Source: Archegozetes longisetosus
Lineage: Eukaryota; Arthropoda; Arachnida; Sarcoptiformes; Trhypochthoniidae
Assembly: GCA_018873245.2 (NCBI GenBank)
Contig: JAEMBT020000005.1
Coordinates: 8,542,001 to 8,606,000 of the forward strand
Direction of reading: 5' to 3'
DNA: 64,000 nt
Shown: in pieces, positions 63,580-64,000 of the stretch
Numbering within the stretch: the first letter of the stretch is position 1
How the letters are laid out: each line of letters opens with the position of its first letter
Program-made: the position numbers and the translations under genes
The notes under the pieces: model-generated
Told to the model about the DNA's origin: nothing
Database searches by the model: none
Seen by the model: the letters and a program-made list of their open reading frames with translations, nothing else

Positions 63580-64000
63580 TAGATAATACGATTGCGATAA
63601 TTGAATCGTAAACTTGCTTCGAGATCAAAACAAGCCATACCAATTACATCAGTGATCATTATGTGTCTATCTCTTGAAGCTATTGTATCGAGTTTTCGAT
63701 CTCGTAGACAATACACTCAATAAATCTTTCATTTCAGGTATATTTAGTGATTAACTTTTTTCGGCGTACGCCGAATTATGCCGAATTTTGCCGCCGAATT
63801 CGGAAAAAATCGTTCGGCGTAAACCATGGTCTACGCCGAAAAAACCGAAAAATACCTATTTTTGAATTATTTAAAGCTTTTAGAACGGTATTTTTGCATT
63901 AATAAAGCAATGTCGAAAGTTTTGAGTAAAGCAAAAACAAGCTCTAACATCAATTTTAGTTATGAAGCTTTCACACTATTTTTCACACTATTTGTTAAAA
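63580..64000. other. window edge with CG-rich palindrome cluster
   Basis: At 63760-63775 there is a perfect 16-bp palindrome TTCGGCGTACGCCGAA. At 63813-63840 a 28-bp palindrome with one mismatched pair has the same TTCGGCGTA / TACGCCGAA ends around CCATGG. Between them GCCGAATT-type units repeat. This CG-rich patch is probably a transposon terminus running beyond the window. The rest is AT-rich. Confidence 0.55.

Noticed and set aside
1..64000. tRNA, rRNA or CRISPR loci
   Set aside because: I looked for B-box-like GGTTCGAATCC patterns and regularly spaced repeats. The few GTTCGA hits are inside genes or lack a cloverleaf context, and no regular repeat-spacer array is present.

Overview
This is a strongly AT-rich stretch of animal nuclear DNA. 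The genes are metazoan (CDKAL1, two neuronal calcium sensors, a five-pass prominin, TFIIE-alpha, V-ATPase subunit C, a VPS9D1-like protein). They carry spliceosomal introns that are mostly 44-130 nt, with a few of 0.4-6 kb. Gene content, tiny introns and a mix of Tc1/mariner elements and fold-back MITEs suggest a small-genome invertebrate, most likely an arthropod (a mite would fit). The taxon is an inference. No tRNA, rRNA, CRISPR or prokaryotic operon was seen.

Layout. 1-12.1 kb is a transposon graveyard: a fold-back repeat, a degenerate minus-strand ORF of an unrecognised element with 62-bp tandem repeats behind it (and a second fragment of the same family at 9.0-9.2 kb), a 1.4-kb fold-back, a broken Tc3-like element with double inverted repeats, a palindromic MITE that carries another MITE inside it, a mariner remnant cut off by that MITE, and two more hairpin elements. 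12.2-14.7 kb is CDKAL1 (+). 15.2-18.3 kb holds two tandem neuronal calcium sensor genes (-). 18.3-39.7 kb has no convincing gene; it contains inverted repeats and two miRNA-like hairpins. 39.7-45.8 kb holds a two-exon gene (+) for a small protein ending in a CaaX box, with a 5.8-kb intron. 48.3-52.0 kb is an 11-exon prominin (-). 54.2-54.6 kb is a probable F-box pseudogene. 56.2-57.5 kb is TFIIE-alpha (+), whose apparent frameshift is best explained by a 47-nt intron. 58.9-60.0 kb is V-ATPase subunit C (-), divergent from a VPS9D1-like gene (+) at 60.6-62.3 kb. The window ends in a second copy of the palindromic MITE and a CG-rich palindrome cluster.

The genes do not form one pathway. The clearest functional grouping is the tandem calcium-sensor pair, and, more loosely, the divergent V-ATPase C/VPS9D1 pair, both linked to endosomal biology. 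All exon-intron models were built by eye from reading frame, splice consensus and remembered family motifs. For each complete model the phases close and the summed length is a multiple of three.
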